A DNA stretch of 64,000 nt, taken from Tritrichomonas musculus (taxonomy: Eukaryota > Parabasalia > Tritrichomonadida > Tritrichomonadidae). Shown here piece after piece: positions 47,572-58,354 of this stretch. Below the pieces are notes generated by a model. It had not been told where the DNA came from, did no database searches, and saw only the letters and a program-made list of their open reading frames with translations. Position numbers and translations under genes: made by a program. The number at the start of each line of letters is the position of its first letter. Position 1 is the first letter of the stretch. The stretch lies in assembly GCA_039105265.1 (NCBI GenBank), contig JAPFFF010000002.1:3906001-3970000 (forward strand). Direction: 5' to 3'.

Positions 47572-49233
47572 ATGAAAACCTCAGCAGAGGTTTGTACCCA
47601 GATTGCATCTTATTTTGATGTTGTCGATAATTGCATAGCACTTAGTGATACTAATAAGGCATACTCATTAAATCCACAAACTTCGTATTCACCATCACCA
47701 CTAATTAAGAGTTGTTCATATACAACATGTATCATCTCTCCTAATACTCAAAATACTGCTGATATATATAATGGATTTATTCGAGCAGATATGAAAGTGA
47801 TGATAAAAATAGACCTGCCAATTCTAAGTGATTTAGAAAATGTCAGTGGTTATAATTTTAGTAAGGTATGGTTTGGTTTTAAGGATGCTCGAGATGCTGT
47901 TGAGAAGTATGAAATTGTAGCTAATGGTATGACACTTTATACCCAGAACTTTGGATGTGAAGAATCCTTTTTAACTGCATGTTGTGCAAATGAAGTTACT
48001 AAAAGAGCTGATATATATAATAAAGCAAGACTTAAGGATGTTTGGAATGATACTCATGGAAGGAGATGTTGTTTTGTTGCAAATCTTAACAAAGAGGTGA
48101 CTTCTGTCACTGAAACAATTAGATTAAAGATTGATTTGCGACGATTCCTACCTTTATCTAATATCAAGTATTTGCCAGCATTTGCAGGTAAAATCGAATT
48201 GCGCCTCTGCTTTTCCACAGCAGGCATGGTGTATTGTCCAGTTGGTTTTGAAAAGAGCTTGGTTGCTAATCCGCATATAATGAAAGACTTTAATGTTGAT
48301 GAAATAACAAATGAATTTCGACCTATTGGAGAACCAATATGGATGTGGACAAGTACCGAAAAAATAGCAATGGATAAGATTAACCACCCCGACCATCTTC
48401 CACCTGTTGGTGAAAATCATGGAGGAGCATATGAAATTGAAGGAGCTAACAATACTGAGGCAAGAGTTGACCAAACTATTTACAGTGATTGGAGAACTTG
48501 GAGTGTTGTTGATTATTCCATTGAAGAATGTGCGAGTATTATACCTTGTTTTGGTATTCATGAATCTGTATATACAGCACTTGTTCAAAGATATGCTAAC
48601 CCACAACATCCACTTACATTCCCAACACAGATTATGTCATTTTACACTTGTACAAGACCTCTTTATAATGAACAAGATAAAGCAACTATTACTATTACAC
48701 CTAATTTTGTAGATAGTATGTTTTGCTTATTCCCACTCAAGCATACACATAAGACATACTTCAAGAATCCTATGTTTGAAGCATTTCATATGAATTGTGG
48801 TAATTACAATAATATTCCTGCTAAAGCATTTGGTACTAATGGTAAGTATCCAGAGTTCCTCGAATATTGCCAGAATGCAATGAATATGAATGGAGAGCAA
48901 AATGGATTTAATAAAGAGGTTATTGCAAGTTTAGCGAATGAGTATCAAAATAATGAAAACACAACAGGCTATTATCCAAATGATAGGTCCTCATTCTTCA
49001 TAGGTCTTCCTACTGAAACAGATGGAACATATCAACAAGGTCTTTCAAGTCTTGCACCTATTAACTTCGAATTGATATGGAGACAAAAGACAGATAATCC
49101 ATTTAGACAGGAAGTAGATACACCTCCATTATTATGCTTATTAACAGATATATCAATTAGTATCTTGATTAGACCAAATGGTATGCCACCATCAGTACAT
49201 ATAGGAGCCTATGATTTAACAACCCCTGAGTAA
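47572..49233 (+). CDS. Polinton part: major capsid protein
   Basis: This 553-residue beta-rich protein has the length and place of the double jelly-roll major capsid protein of trichomonad Polintons. Blocks such as YNGFIRADMKVMIKIDLP, RLKIDLRRFLPLSNIKYLPA and YEIEGANNTEARVDQTIY alternate strands with loops. Identification rests on layout, length and neighbours (protease, integrase, ATPase), not on a diagnostic motif. It is the longest frame of the element and looks whole. Confidence 0.65.
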   Translation: MKTSAEVCTQIASYFDVVDNCIALSDTNKAYSLNPQTSYSPSPLIKSCSYTTCIISPNTQNTADIYNGFIRADMKVMIKIDLPILSDLENVSGYNFSKVWFGFKDARDAVEKYEIVANGMTLYTQNFGCEESFLTACCANEVTKRADIYNKARLKDVWNDTHGRRCCFVANLNKEVTSVTETIRLKIDLRRFLPLSNIKYLPAFAGKIELRLCFSTAGMVYCPVGFEKSLVANPHIMKDFNVDEITNEFRPIGEPIWMWTSTEKIAMDKINHPDHLPPVGENHGGAYEIEGANNTEARVDQTIYSDWRTWSVVDYSIEECASIIPCFGIHESVYTALVQRYANPQHPLTFPTQIMSFYTCTRPLYNEQDKATITITPNFVDSMFCLFPLKHTHKTYFKNPMFEAFHMNCGNYNNIPAKAFGTNGKYPEFLEYCQNAMNMNGEQNGFNKEVIASLANEYQNNENTTGYYPNDRSSFFIGLPTETDGTYQQGLSSLAPINFELIWRQKTDNPFRQEVDTPPLLCLLTDISISILIRPNGMPPSVHIGAYDLTTPE

Positions 49234-49260
49234 AACGATGTATATTTTATTTAATGGAAA

Positions 49261-49832
49261 ATGTCGAATGATTATAGAAGCCCACAAGCTGAGATTGTTG
49301 GAAGAGAAGGTATGATGTATAATGAAGCTACCATGAAAAATAAAGACATAGAGTTTCAACATTTTGGCGTGTTCAGTAATACTAATACTTATTCTGTAAC
49401 CTTCAACCCATATATTAATCGACCACCTACCCAGATTATTGACATGAGGACCCTGTTAGATTTCCAGATACTCGAGAACATATAACCAAACCTGTTCGTG
49501 AACCTCCTGTTAGTATTACAGATGGTGGCTTTTATTGACATATAGGTGAAAAAGATAAACTAGTACCTCTCTTACTAAAATATCTTAAGAAGCCTGAGAA
49601 ACCACCAATGCAAGGTAGAGCAAGAGAATATAATAAACAAGATATTCGATATGGACCTACACAACATATCTTTACCCAAAATAACATCTATTAATTTTTT
49701 ATTGAATTTTTTTATCCAGATGAAAATGACGACAAGAAACGTCTATGACTATGTCAATGAACTTCGTGCAAAATGTGCTCCAAATACTAAACAATGTCAG
49801 GTACTGCTGCAAGAAGCATAACTGACCGTTTA
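49261..49832 (+). pseudogene. Polinton part: short genes at the right edge
   Basis: A short protein start (SNDYRSPQAEIVGREGMMYN) with a broken continuation to about 49695, then the head of another gene (TTRNVYDYVNELRAKC) near 49721. Neither is recognised. The element's coding signal stops near 49832. Confidence 0.45.
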
Positions 49833-49874
49833 AAAATTGAATACTTAATTATCTTTGGTCATCCATTAAAAAAA

Positions 49875-51342
49875 TGGATTTAGAGAGAACAGAGTCTTTA
49901 TCTTTTCATACAGAGTATTGTCTTCCTGACGTTTTTGTTGGACCACGACCTAAAATATTATATCAAGTTTTTCAGGAAAATGATGTTCCCTGAAATTATA
50001 CTATTTTAACATCTTTTTTAAACGAATTAGAATATTTTACAAATAATCCACAAAATGCTTGTATTTTAGCAAGATCAAAATTAGAAGATAATGAAATTAT
50101 TGAATTCAGATTTGTGCATAAATCGAGGAAAATTTTTAAAGTTCTAGTAAAAATTTTTATCGATGATACAATTCAAGTCATAACAAGTTTGGCTTTTATA
50201 ATGTGCGGTTTATGGAAAAAAAAAAAAACAAAAAAATTTAATTCAAATTTACGAAAAGGGAAAAAGATAAGGTCAAATGAGAAAGAAAAAGAACAAATTC
50301 ACGAATATTATGAAATTACATTTCATTCATTAAAAAAGTACAAGATCATTATACGATCATTCGCCAATTATTTTCTGTATTGTTAGCAATTTTTCATTTG
50401 TGTTTGATTTCTTTGCAAGGAAAATTTCTAAAATTCGAATACAATCCAACGAAGATACAAGATTGCTTTTAGAATATATAGAATTATTTGTTTTAACTGA
50501 AAAAAATATTATACATAATTTTGAGTCGTTAAAGAAAGAAGTAAATGGATACTTAATGTTAAATGTAAATCCAAAAACGAAACAAAAAAAATTAGCACAA
50601 ATAAAATATGAAGAATCAGAACATTATATTTTATGTGGATGTTATATAATGCCAACTACTCAATCTTTATATTTTACTAACAAAGATAAAATAAATGGAA
50701 CGTTGATGGATACAACATTCAATTTAATGCCGAATTATTTGACTTCAATATTAATGCTCAGTTCATTTAATCTTGGAATTCCAATGGGTTTTAGTTTCGG
50801 ACTTACAGAAAAAAAGCATTGTATGAAATCTTATTTACTGTATTACGATTAAAAACCGGAATTGATATTTCTGAAATTCCAACCGAGAGTGATCTCGGTT
50901 CAGCTTTTAAAGGAGTATGTACCGATTTTGGTATGATTCATTTTTATTGTATTCGCCATTTTCTTGGCTCTTTGAAATACAAGCCTTTTGCATATGAAAT
51001 TGGTCTTCTTGTGAAATCAAGCTCAAAAGATTTAGAGCAAACAAAAGAAGTAATAACAAACAAAATGAAATAATTAAAGATAAAAAATATTTAAATAAAA
51101 TCAAGAAATATTTAAATAACATTGGAATGAGTTTCGATAAAAACTACAAATTATACATTTCAAATGAAATTGAGTGGACAAAAGTGTCATTGCTTAAACG
51201 AATTCCATTTAAGATGCCCACAACTACAAACAGCCTTGAAAGTACTCATGGACATCTTAACAAAAAGATGCCTCGCAGAAACAATTTTTGGATGTCATTG
51301 TTTAGAATTAATAATAATAATAATAATAATAATAAAAACTAA
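49875..51342 (+). mobile_element. Mutator-like (MULE) transposase, broken
   Basis: From the ATG at 49875 blocks of one protein run through three frames. There is an in-frame TGA near 49990, a break near 50387-50400, and a frame change in an A run near 50810. The catalytic core reads GTLMDTTFNLMPNY (first Asp), LGIPMGFSFGLTEKK, YEILFTVLRLKTG, ESDLGSAFKG (second Asp), then FYCIRHFLG, matching the MULE order D...D...CxxH. The end TTTNSLESTHGHLNKK fits the late conserved TxNxxEsxN segment. No terminal inverted repeats were recognised. It begins about 40 bp after the last Polinton coding block. Confidence 0.75.
51306..51337 (+). repeat. AAT trinucleotide run
   Basis: About ten AAT/ATA units at the 3' end of the MULE frame, encoding an Asn run in that frame. 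Probably expanded after the element died. Confidence 0.8.
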
Positions 51343-51784
51343 GCTCGAAATATCTTGGAAAAAAGAAATTGTATGAGTTATCTCAATCTATAGAAAAATT
51401 CGAAATAATTTGAGATCTCAGAATCGCACTCACCACTTTTTGTAGGCTTTTTTCAAATAGCCTTCAATATTTGATACAGATATATCAAAAAATAATTATC
51501 TATTATTCAAAATTTGATCTTGCATATATAAAAAGTTAATAAAATTGAATGAAATTCAATCGTGTGAGGACTATATGTAAAACATATAAAATATGATTTT
51601 AAACTTTTTATATCATTATTTGTTCGCTATCATTTAAAATAGTATTGCAAAATGCATTTTATTATAAAATAGCTATTTATTATATGTCATAAACTTATTT
51701 TCTTAAAAAAGTATTTGGTTATTTTTTTTTTTTTTAAAAATTGAATAAAAACCCGATAAAAAAACACGTTTTTTGTCCATGAAA

Positions 51785-51860
51785 AAGTGACAACTCTTAT
51801 CAAAAAGTCAAAAAAGGCATTCAGTTCACTCGCATTTCAAAAAAGTGACAACTCTTAACA
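51785..51860. repeat. direct repeat pair
   Basis: AAAAAGTGACAACTCTTA occurs twice, about 58 bp apart, in otherwise AT-rich DNA. The role is unknown. Confidence 0.6.
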
Positions 51861-52401
51861 AATAATTTTGAAAGGTATACAAACTCTTTTCTTTCAATTT
51901 GTTGAAAGCAAAAAGTTGGTGATTTTAAGACTTGCTAAAATTTTAATAGCATATTTTAAATCTTTATCATATGTATAATTGTTTGATACTATTTACAACC
52001 TGTTTAGTTCATTACATAAGAAATTAGAATTATTAATCTTTACTTTTTGAAAAATTTCAAAAACACTAGAAAAGTGGTGATTAAAATATTATTTTTTTAT
52101 TTTTGAACTTATATTTTTCTATATTATTATATTTGTTTGTTTATAAAATAAAAATATATTTAATTAATTAAGAATATGTGGAGATACGAAAAATCAAAAA
52201 TCGATATTTCAATAATTTCCAAATAATTTCTAATCCCTTCGATACATTTTCCTGTAATGATTTTATCGTTTTTTATATTTTATTTTACATGATATATCTC
52301 GTTAATTAGTAGATCTATCTAGGATTTATTGAGATAAAGCTAAAATATTATTTTTTTTGACGGTTTAAGGAGAAAAAAAGGTTAATTTTTTTTTCTGAAG
52401 A

Positions 52402-52478
52402 GGTGAAGTCGTCAATCTCAGCGAATTCAATTTTTTTAAAAAAGGTGAAGTCGTCAATCTAAGAGAATTCAATTTTGA
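52402..52478. repeat. tandem pair of a 42-bp unit
   Basis: Two copies starting at 52402 and 52444 share GGTGAAGTCGTCAATCT followed after a few variable bases by GAATTCAATTTT. The period is 42 bp. The unit is GC-richer than its surroundings. Confidence 0.7.
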
Positions 52479-53563
52479 ATACATTGAAATCACGATCAAA
52501 ATTCCCTAAAGATTTAAAATAATAATATATTAATTTATAATCCAATTTTTTTGAGAAAAATATGGGAAATTAAACAAAAATTATAATTGAGAAGTGAAAA
52601 TTTTATTATAGTTTTTCTTTCAATATATAAAATAATTTAAATAATAATATTTTTAAATTACATTTTATTTATATTAAATTAAATATATAATTCATTTTAT
52701 ATATTGATATAAAATATATAATATGAGATATCAAATGATATATTTGATATTTGTTAGGATATGAAATAATGAAAAATCATTAAAATTCAGTTACGAAAGT
52801 TTTTTTTAATTTGTAGAAAAATTCTCGATACATTTAATCTAAATAGGCATTTTAGATATTCATTGTGTTTTACCAAATATTCCATATTATTAAATCATGT
52901 ATATTATATTGTTTAATATAATATTAATTAATTACTTAAGATATCTACACAATATTAATTTTATAAATTCAGAATGCATTCAAATAATAAAATATATTTA
53001 TCTTATTTTTATAAATTACATTTCACAATATAATATATTATATAATTTTAAAATGTATATTAATATATATAATAACAATGAAATTCTAAAATGCAATAAT
53101 TAAAATGATAATTTTTTTAGATTCTCAAAAAATAATCAAAAGAACTATTAATAACAATAAATATATATATATGCAAACATTTATATGTATATATTTATTT
53201 AAAAAAAGTTAATCAAAAAGATTTTTTATTCATATTTATTAAACAATAATTTTAAAACTTTTTCAATTTTGAAAATTTGTAAACTAATCAAAAATAGACA
53301 AAATTAAATTTCTTTTTATACTGGAAATATTTAGATAAATTTTTAATATTTTTAAATATATATAAATAAGAGTTTTTATAAAATAATCTAATAATATATA
53401 AAAGATATTGTCCGAAAAAATAGAGTTTGGGTACCTTTTAATTTTGGCAACGACAGAGAGAAATGTCAACAAAATAAAAATATGATATTTATCATTTTAT
53501 AATGTATATTAAATTTCAAAATTTTGTTGTAATTTTGAAAGAGAGAGTCTCATACCTTTCTTC

Positions 53564-53591
53564 TTTCAAATTGGAAATTTCCAATTTGAAA
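53564..53591. other. 28-bp perfect palindrome 3' of the cyclase-like gene
   Basis: Each half is TTTCAAATTGGAAA, and the two meet without a loop at 53577/53578. It lies about 120 bp after the stop codon of the 1495-residue gene. In DNA it could be a binding site; in RNA it could fold to a stem only with a strained loop. Chance is low but not negligible in AT-rich DNA. Confidence 0.6.
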
Positions 53592-53712
53592 AAGCTTTTT
53601 CAAAATCAAACAAAAAGTGCAAAAAAAATAACCGCATTTAATATTTATTAAAAGTGCAAAATAAGTAAAATATATAATAATATAATTACATACAATATTA
53701 CATTTTGTTACA

Positions 53713-56700
53713 TTATTTCGGATTTTGTAAAAGAGGCGATATTTTTGGTGCAATTTGTCCGGAAAGCTGTGCCTGAATCTTATTTGGAAATGGACCAGGA
53801 ATTCCAGGATTTTTCTGGAAACGCGAAAATCTTTGGCCAGGATTTACAGCTGATGGCGTAGCTTTCAATTGTGGGGAAGGTGGTAGTTCAACTTTCTTAA
53901 CGTCAGAATTATCAATTAAATCTTGAATTGATTCAAAATCAATTTTTGTATAAAGCAAATCTCTATTATTTGCCATTTTTACAGATTCGAAATTCAAATC
54001 GAATCCAAAATCGTCATTTTTCTTTTCATCGTTTAAAATACTATTATTATTATCATTATCATTTGAGTTGTCATTATTATCATTTGAGTTATTCTCATTA
54101 TTATTTTTTTTCTTTGGTTCTAGTTGAGCTATGAACTCCTTTGTGAAGTACAAAGAGCCTCTTTCGCAAAAAGTAGATAAGAAGTAGACCACGTCGTAAA
54201 CCTCAGAAACGCATCGACTTTTTGAGAACTGTCCTCTTGGCATATCGAAGAAAGTCATTGGTCCTCCGTAGCTTATTATTGCATTAGAGTCCACTGGTGC
54301 ATTTTTGATGAACAACAGAGCCAAATGAGCCGACTGTGGGACTGTTGACGCAATTGCGCCAAAAAGTGACTCATTTCTTGTATCAAAGAGGAAGAAATCG
54401 GACTGATTTCTTGCCAACTGGATCAATTTTTTATGGTCTTCTAAATTGAGTCCAGTTATAGCGAACAAGAAACCGTTTTGTATCGGCGTTCTTTTCTTAG
54501 GGAAGGCATCTTCAGGGAGACCGTTTACGTATCTATAGAGCTTCTCTCTCTTGATCATCTCTTCGTTTGACAGCTCAGGCCTGAAGAATATTTGGTCGGG
54601 TGAAATGAACGATACAGAAATATCTCTATCGTCCTCTATCGTCATTCTTAGCATATTGCTAACGTTCTTCGCAGTGAAGAACTCTCTGATGCCCATTGAA
54701 GGATGCACTCCTGCTTTTTCTTCGTAAAAAGTGACAATTTCATCTATCGTCTTTGGCAGAAACGGCATCACCATGTCCTTGTCGCCGTAGTAGTCAACTA
54801 TCTCGTTGTTCTCGTTGTAAAAATAGGTGCAAAAGACGCCTTTGAATTTCGGTATCTTTTTCAATTCCTCTGAAAAAGTGTTCACTTCATTCAACGATAG
54901 GTGATAACCGCGAATTAGCGCTTGGAAAACAGGATTCGAGTTCACAGCAATGGGTGGTAGGAAGTACAGAATGTATCGTCCTGAACTGGCAACTTTTTCT
55001 GAGATCGTTATCAAATAGATGTAATAACAAAGGAAGATGATTGAAAAAATGACGATAATCATCGATATGAGGATGAAAAGGCCATCCGCATAATCAAAAA
55101 AGGTGCACTGAATGTAATAGTCTACATCATAATATATGCTGTCAAGGTCATTTATTGTGTTTATATTGAATGGATCGGAGCCAAATAAGTAGTGAATTGT
55201 GGACGTTTCAAATTCAGAGGCATAACTACGCGTGGTAACAGTTGATGAGACCATTTGATCATACATTCTAAACATTATCCATGATTCAGAATAGAAAACA
55301 AATCGGGATGAACTTGAAAATGGAATGTATTCAAAAAGTTTCGTCTTGTATTTCACTTCACAATTCCGAAATCCTAGAAAACAGGCAACAACAATAGGAT
55401 GGATGAGTAGAAGAAAGAAGGCTGGAAAGATTATTTTGACAGGATTAATAAAACGATACCATGAACTTTCAACTTTTTGATGTTCTTCACTTTTTAACGT
55501 GTTTTTGAACATTTCTGCTATGTTTTTTAATTCTGGTTGCTGAATTGTTTTAATAATCGACGAAACTTTAGTGAAAATGTAATTAACTGATGAGTGTTGG
55601 ATCCAAAAGGCAATAAACGGAACTAAAAAGGCTATGACAAAACTTGATATTATGTATCCTCGATTTCTCAGATACATTGAATGAATGTAATCATCAAAAT
55701 ATTTGACAATTAGGAAATATATTAGTTCACTGGTACTTATTATATTGGGAATATATTGTTCTAATATCAGTGGGAAACTTTCAATATATTCAGTTAATGA
55801 TTGATTGGTGTGTGAAAGCGTATCAAACATGATGTGCAATCGTGAAAAGAGAATTTGAAAATCACTATAATCATAAATTTCACTCAATTCTGATGTAGGA
55901 AAAGTTTGATTAAACATATCAACAACATATTTGTAATTTAAAAGTGATTTTTCAGTCTGCATTAAATATTTCATCGCAAAAGAGAAAAATTTCAACCAAC
56001 TTTCTGAATGATTCCAACCAGGTGCGCCACCTTTGATTACACCATCATATGTTAAATTAATAATATCTACTAATAGCATAATGTTGTATTGGTAGGAAAT
56101 GATGTTTTTCCTGAATTTTAATGTCGCATTTATTTCTTCAAGAACATGATTATACACAACTTTTCCATGGGAAAAAATAGAGTTACAGTGATGAATAAGA
56201 AATACACAGACAACATACATAAGAATAACAAAGACAATTAATGACCTTAAAAACCAGATATGTGAATTGAAAAATTTAAATTCTGTTTGAAGTTGGTTTT
56301 TCTGGATCATAACAGGCCTTTCACATATTTTTGAGATATAACTGTCGTATGTTACCAGTTGGGCAACAATCTTCTGTGCTCTATCATTATGATCACTACA
56401 TGATATAAATACATAACCATCATCTTTCATTGACATTGGCTTTTCATTGATATTGAACTTTTCTCGAAATGATCCTTTCTTTTTAAGCATATTTGTCGAT
56501 GTAAATGGACTCATACCAGAAAAAAATATTGAGCAAGGTTGGAATAACATCTTTGATATGTATGATTTGGGATCTCTTGAAAGTCTATCAGCTAAATGAA
56601 AATATTTTGATGATACATCATATTTATGACGAAAATCAGCTTCAAAAATTGATCTTTCATATAAGATTGAGGGACAAAAACGGTAATATTTGCATAATCG

Positions 56701-58200
56701 TTTTAAATGACTATAATTCTTTCGAAAAAGTGAGAGAACTTCACTTCGAGCGGATTCAAATTTCTTTGTATTTCGACCATTATCTTCTAAACATGATATC
56801 CAAAATCTTCGATGGGATTGACATAATGATAAAAAGGACATTCGATATGTTTCAAGTTCGCGTGAAATTAAAGGTGACATGACTTGCGATGCTTGCATGT
56901 AACAAAACGCTGATTGGTAGAGATGCATCTCTGCTGTAAAACTGTATAAATCAACACTACATAAATGAAGAAAAAACTTGTATGTGTCAGAATCAACGCC
57001 CCAAATGGATGTGTATAAATCAATTACAAAACATAATAAAAAATCACTGTTTGGAAACTTTTCAAGACAAAATCTAATAAAATTTTCATTTGACACTATC
57101 AAATAACTTGATTGAAGTCCAATTTTAATGATATTTTGAAATTTAACTTCTTGAGGAATTGACTCAAATATAGTTTCCAAGGCATCTACAGTTAGTGATT
57201 CAGAATCACTAATTTGAGAAAGTATTTTTTCTGATGATTTCCGTATCTTACAAATCAAAATGTGAATTATAAAAAATGAGATAATTGTTAATACTATTAC
57301 AAATGAAAGTGTTGATGACATAAAATGTATATCATCCCCAACTTCTATTGCAACTAGTGTGAATATCGCACAATAGGACATAAAAATGTACTTAACAGCA
57401 AATATTTCATTTATCATTAATACAACAAAAGGCTGTCTACATATAAAATATATACATACCCCAAAGGGAATAATAATAAGGAAACCAAGAATGATTATTC
57501 GGTTTGTATGAGAAAATCTTTGATTTTGAAATTGTAATATTGAAATTATTGCTGTTAAAATAGGATAAAGTGGGGAACATGATCCTATCCATACAGAAAA
57601 AAGTGGATTTGGCTGTATGATTGAAGATGTATCAATGAATACCAATAATGAGAGTAAAAATGAATAAAGTAAGTATAATAATATGTCCAACAAGCAAAAA
57701 GAAAATTGTATATCTGATTTAATATCATTAAGGGTAATATAATATATGCAGTAACCAATAGTACCTGATACCAATGGATAAAAAATCATGTGAATTTGTG
57801 GATTGAAGATTTTGGAAAACATGGAAATATAGCTTATGTTAAAGAAGCAAAGTAGGAAATTGATAAAAAATAAAATAAAAAAAGCAAATATAATTACAAG
57901 GATATACGTAGTTGGAAATAATTTTGGTGTAATAAAAGTAAGCGTCTTTGAATCAGGAAAAATATTTAATGTATCGACATCGTCGAGAGGAATTGTAGCT
58001 GCACCGAGCGAATAATAAGATGAAAAAGCTGCAATGACAAAATCAAATAATAAATAAACAAAATTTGATACTACTTTTGTACAAAAACAACTTTTAAAAA
58101 TACATGAAAATAAAAAAAGTCTCCATTTAAAACCACTTTGAGAGTTTTTTGCGAAGAATTTGGAACTTGTTTGAGGAAACTGCCTATCTTCAACATTCAT
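53713..58200 (-). CDS. large multi-span membrane protein with degenerate cyclase-like domain
   Basis: This 1495-residue protein has an N-terminal block of about eight spans (residues about 45-330, for example TYILVIIFAFFILFFINFLLC). A long helical cytosolic part follows (about 330-640). Spans near 642-668 and 855-875 bracket an outside segment, and further spans lie near 925-945 and 1043-1070. A PAS-like stretch (about 1085-1190) leads to an end at about 1240-1400 with the layout of a class III cyclase: NGFLFAITGL, ESLFGAIAST, SAHLALLFI, NAIISYGGPMTFF, CERGSLYFTKEFI. Metal-binding Asp residues expected in the first two strands are absent. Trichomonads have a large family of such receptor-cyclases; this member looks catalytically dead. 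An Asn-rich segment and Pro-rich tail end the protein. It is probably a surface or endosomal sensor, by inference. Confidence 0.6.
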   Translation of the reverse strand: MNVEDRQFPQTSSKFFAKNSQSGFKWRLFLFSCIFKSCFCTKVVSNFVYLLFDFVIAAFSSYYSLGAATIPLDDVDTLNIFPDSKTLTFITPKLFPTTYILVIIFAFFILFFINFLLCFFNISYISMFSKIFNPQIHMIFYPLVSGTIGYCIYYITLNDIKSDIQFSFCLLDILLYLLYSFLLSLLVFIDTSSIIQPNPLFSVWIGSCSPLYPILTAIISILQFQNQRFSHTNRIIILGFLIIIPFGVCIYFICRQPFVVLMINEIFAVKYIFMSYCAIFTLVAIEVGDDIHFMSSTLSFVIVLTIISFFIIHILICKIRKSSEKILSQISDSESLTVDALETIFESIPQEVKFQNIIKIGLQSSYLIVSNENFIRFCLEKFPNSDFLLCFVIDLYTSIWGVDSDTYKFFLHLCSVDLYSFTAEMHLYQSAFCYMQASQVMSPLISRELETYRMSFLSLCQSHRRFWISCLEDNGRNTKKFESARSEVLSLFRKNYSHLKRLCKYYRFCPSILYERSIFEADFRHKYDVSSKYFHLADRLSRDPKSYISKMLFQPCSIFFSGMSPFTSTNMLKKKGSFREKFNINEKPMSMKDDGYVFISCSDHNDRAQKIVAQLVTYDSYISKICERPVMIQKNQLQTEFKFFNSHIWFLRSLIVFVILMYVVCVFLIHHCNSIFSHGKVVYNHVLEEINATLKFRKNIISYQYNIMLLVDIINLTYDGVIKGGAPGWNHSESWLKFFSFAMKYLMQTEKSLLNYKYVVDMFNQTFPTSELSEIYDYSDFQILFSRLHIMFDTLSHTNQSLTEYIESFPLILEQYIPNIISTSELIYFLIVKYFDDYIHSMYLRNRGYIISSFVIAFLVPFIAFWIQHSSVNYIFTKVSSIIKTIQQPELKNIAEMFKNTLKSEEHQKVESSWYRFINPVKIIFPAFFLLLIHPIVVACFLGFRNCEVKYKTKLFEYIPFSSSSRFVFYSESWIMFRMYDQMVSSTVTTRSYASEFETSTIHYLFGSDPFNINTINDLDSIYYDVDYYIQCTFFDYADGLFILISMIIVIFSIIFLCYYIYLITISEKVASSGRYILYFLPPIAVNSNPVFQALIRGYHLSLNEVNTFSEELKKIPKFKGVFCTYFYNENNEIVDYYGDKDMVMPFLPKTIDEIVTFYEEKAGVHPSMGIREFFTAKNVSNMLRMTIEDDRDISVSFISPDQIFFRPELSNEEMIKREKLYRYVNGLPEDAFPKKRTPIQNGFLFAITGLNLEDHKKLIQLARNQSDFFLFDTRNESLFGAIASTVPQSAHLALLFIKNAPVDSNAIISYGGPMTFFDMPRGQFSKSRCVSEVYDVVYFLSTFCERGSLYFTKEFIAQLEPKKKNNNENNSNDNNDNSNDNDNNNSILNDEKKNDDFGFDLNFESVKMANNRDLLYTKIDFESIQDLIDNSDVKKVELPPSPQLKATPSAVNPGQRFSRFQKNPGIPGPFPNKIQAQLSGQIAPKISPLLQNPK

Positions 58201-58354
58201 CTCATTCTAATTGAAAAGTATATAAAATTGAATTTAAAATAATCTTCTTTATCAAAAAAAAAATTATGTTTTATCTTCATTAAAAGTTTAAAAAATATTT
58301 ATCATTTTTTAATTAATTAAAATTCATATTAGTAAGCTTATTCCTTTTTTGGTT
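58201..58354. promoter_or_regulatory. upstream region of the cyclase-like gene
   Basis: A short AT-rich spacer. A TCAATT on the minus strand close to the ATG at 58200 is a weak initiator candidate. Confidence 0.3.

Larger units (their letters stand above)
42600..49832 (+). mobile_element. Polinton/Maverick relic, incomplete, younger
   Basis: Nine or so genes lie on one strand in the order usual for part of a trichomonad Polinton: coiled-coil end, cysteine protease, conserved unknown protein, integrase, packaging ATPase, small hydrophobic protein, charged protein, major capsid protein and short further genes. No DNA polymerase B and no terminal inverted repeats are seen, so both ends appear to be missing or unrecognised. 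Several genes have long frames while others are broken, with perhaps half a dozen breaks overall. It is much better preserved than the 3.7-8.0 kb relic. A MITE end adjoins it on the left and a Mutator-like element on the right. Edges are approximate. Confidence 0.88.
51346..53712. other. 2.4-kb gene-free AT-rich region with short repeats
   Basis: There is no gene-sized frame. It contains two pairs of short direct repeats (AGTGACAACTCTTA near 51786 and 51844, and a 34-bp unit near 52402 and 52444), A/T runs, and a 28-bp perfect palindrome near its right end. It may be the non-coding remainder of the MULE. Confidence 0.6.

Noticed and set aside
52897-53103. 68-residue Ile/Asn/Tyr-rich frame
   Set aside because: Composition is that expected of random AT-rich DNA; no initiator or family.
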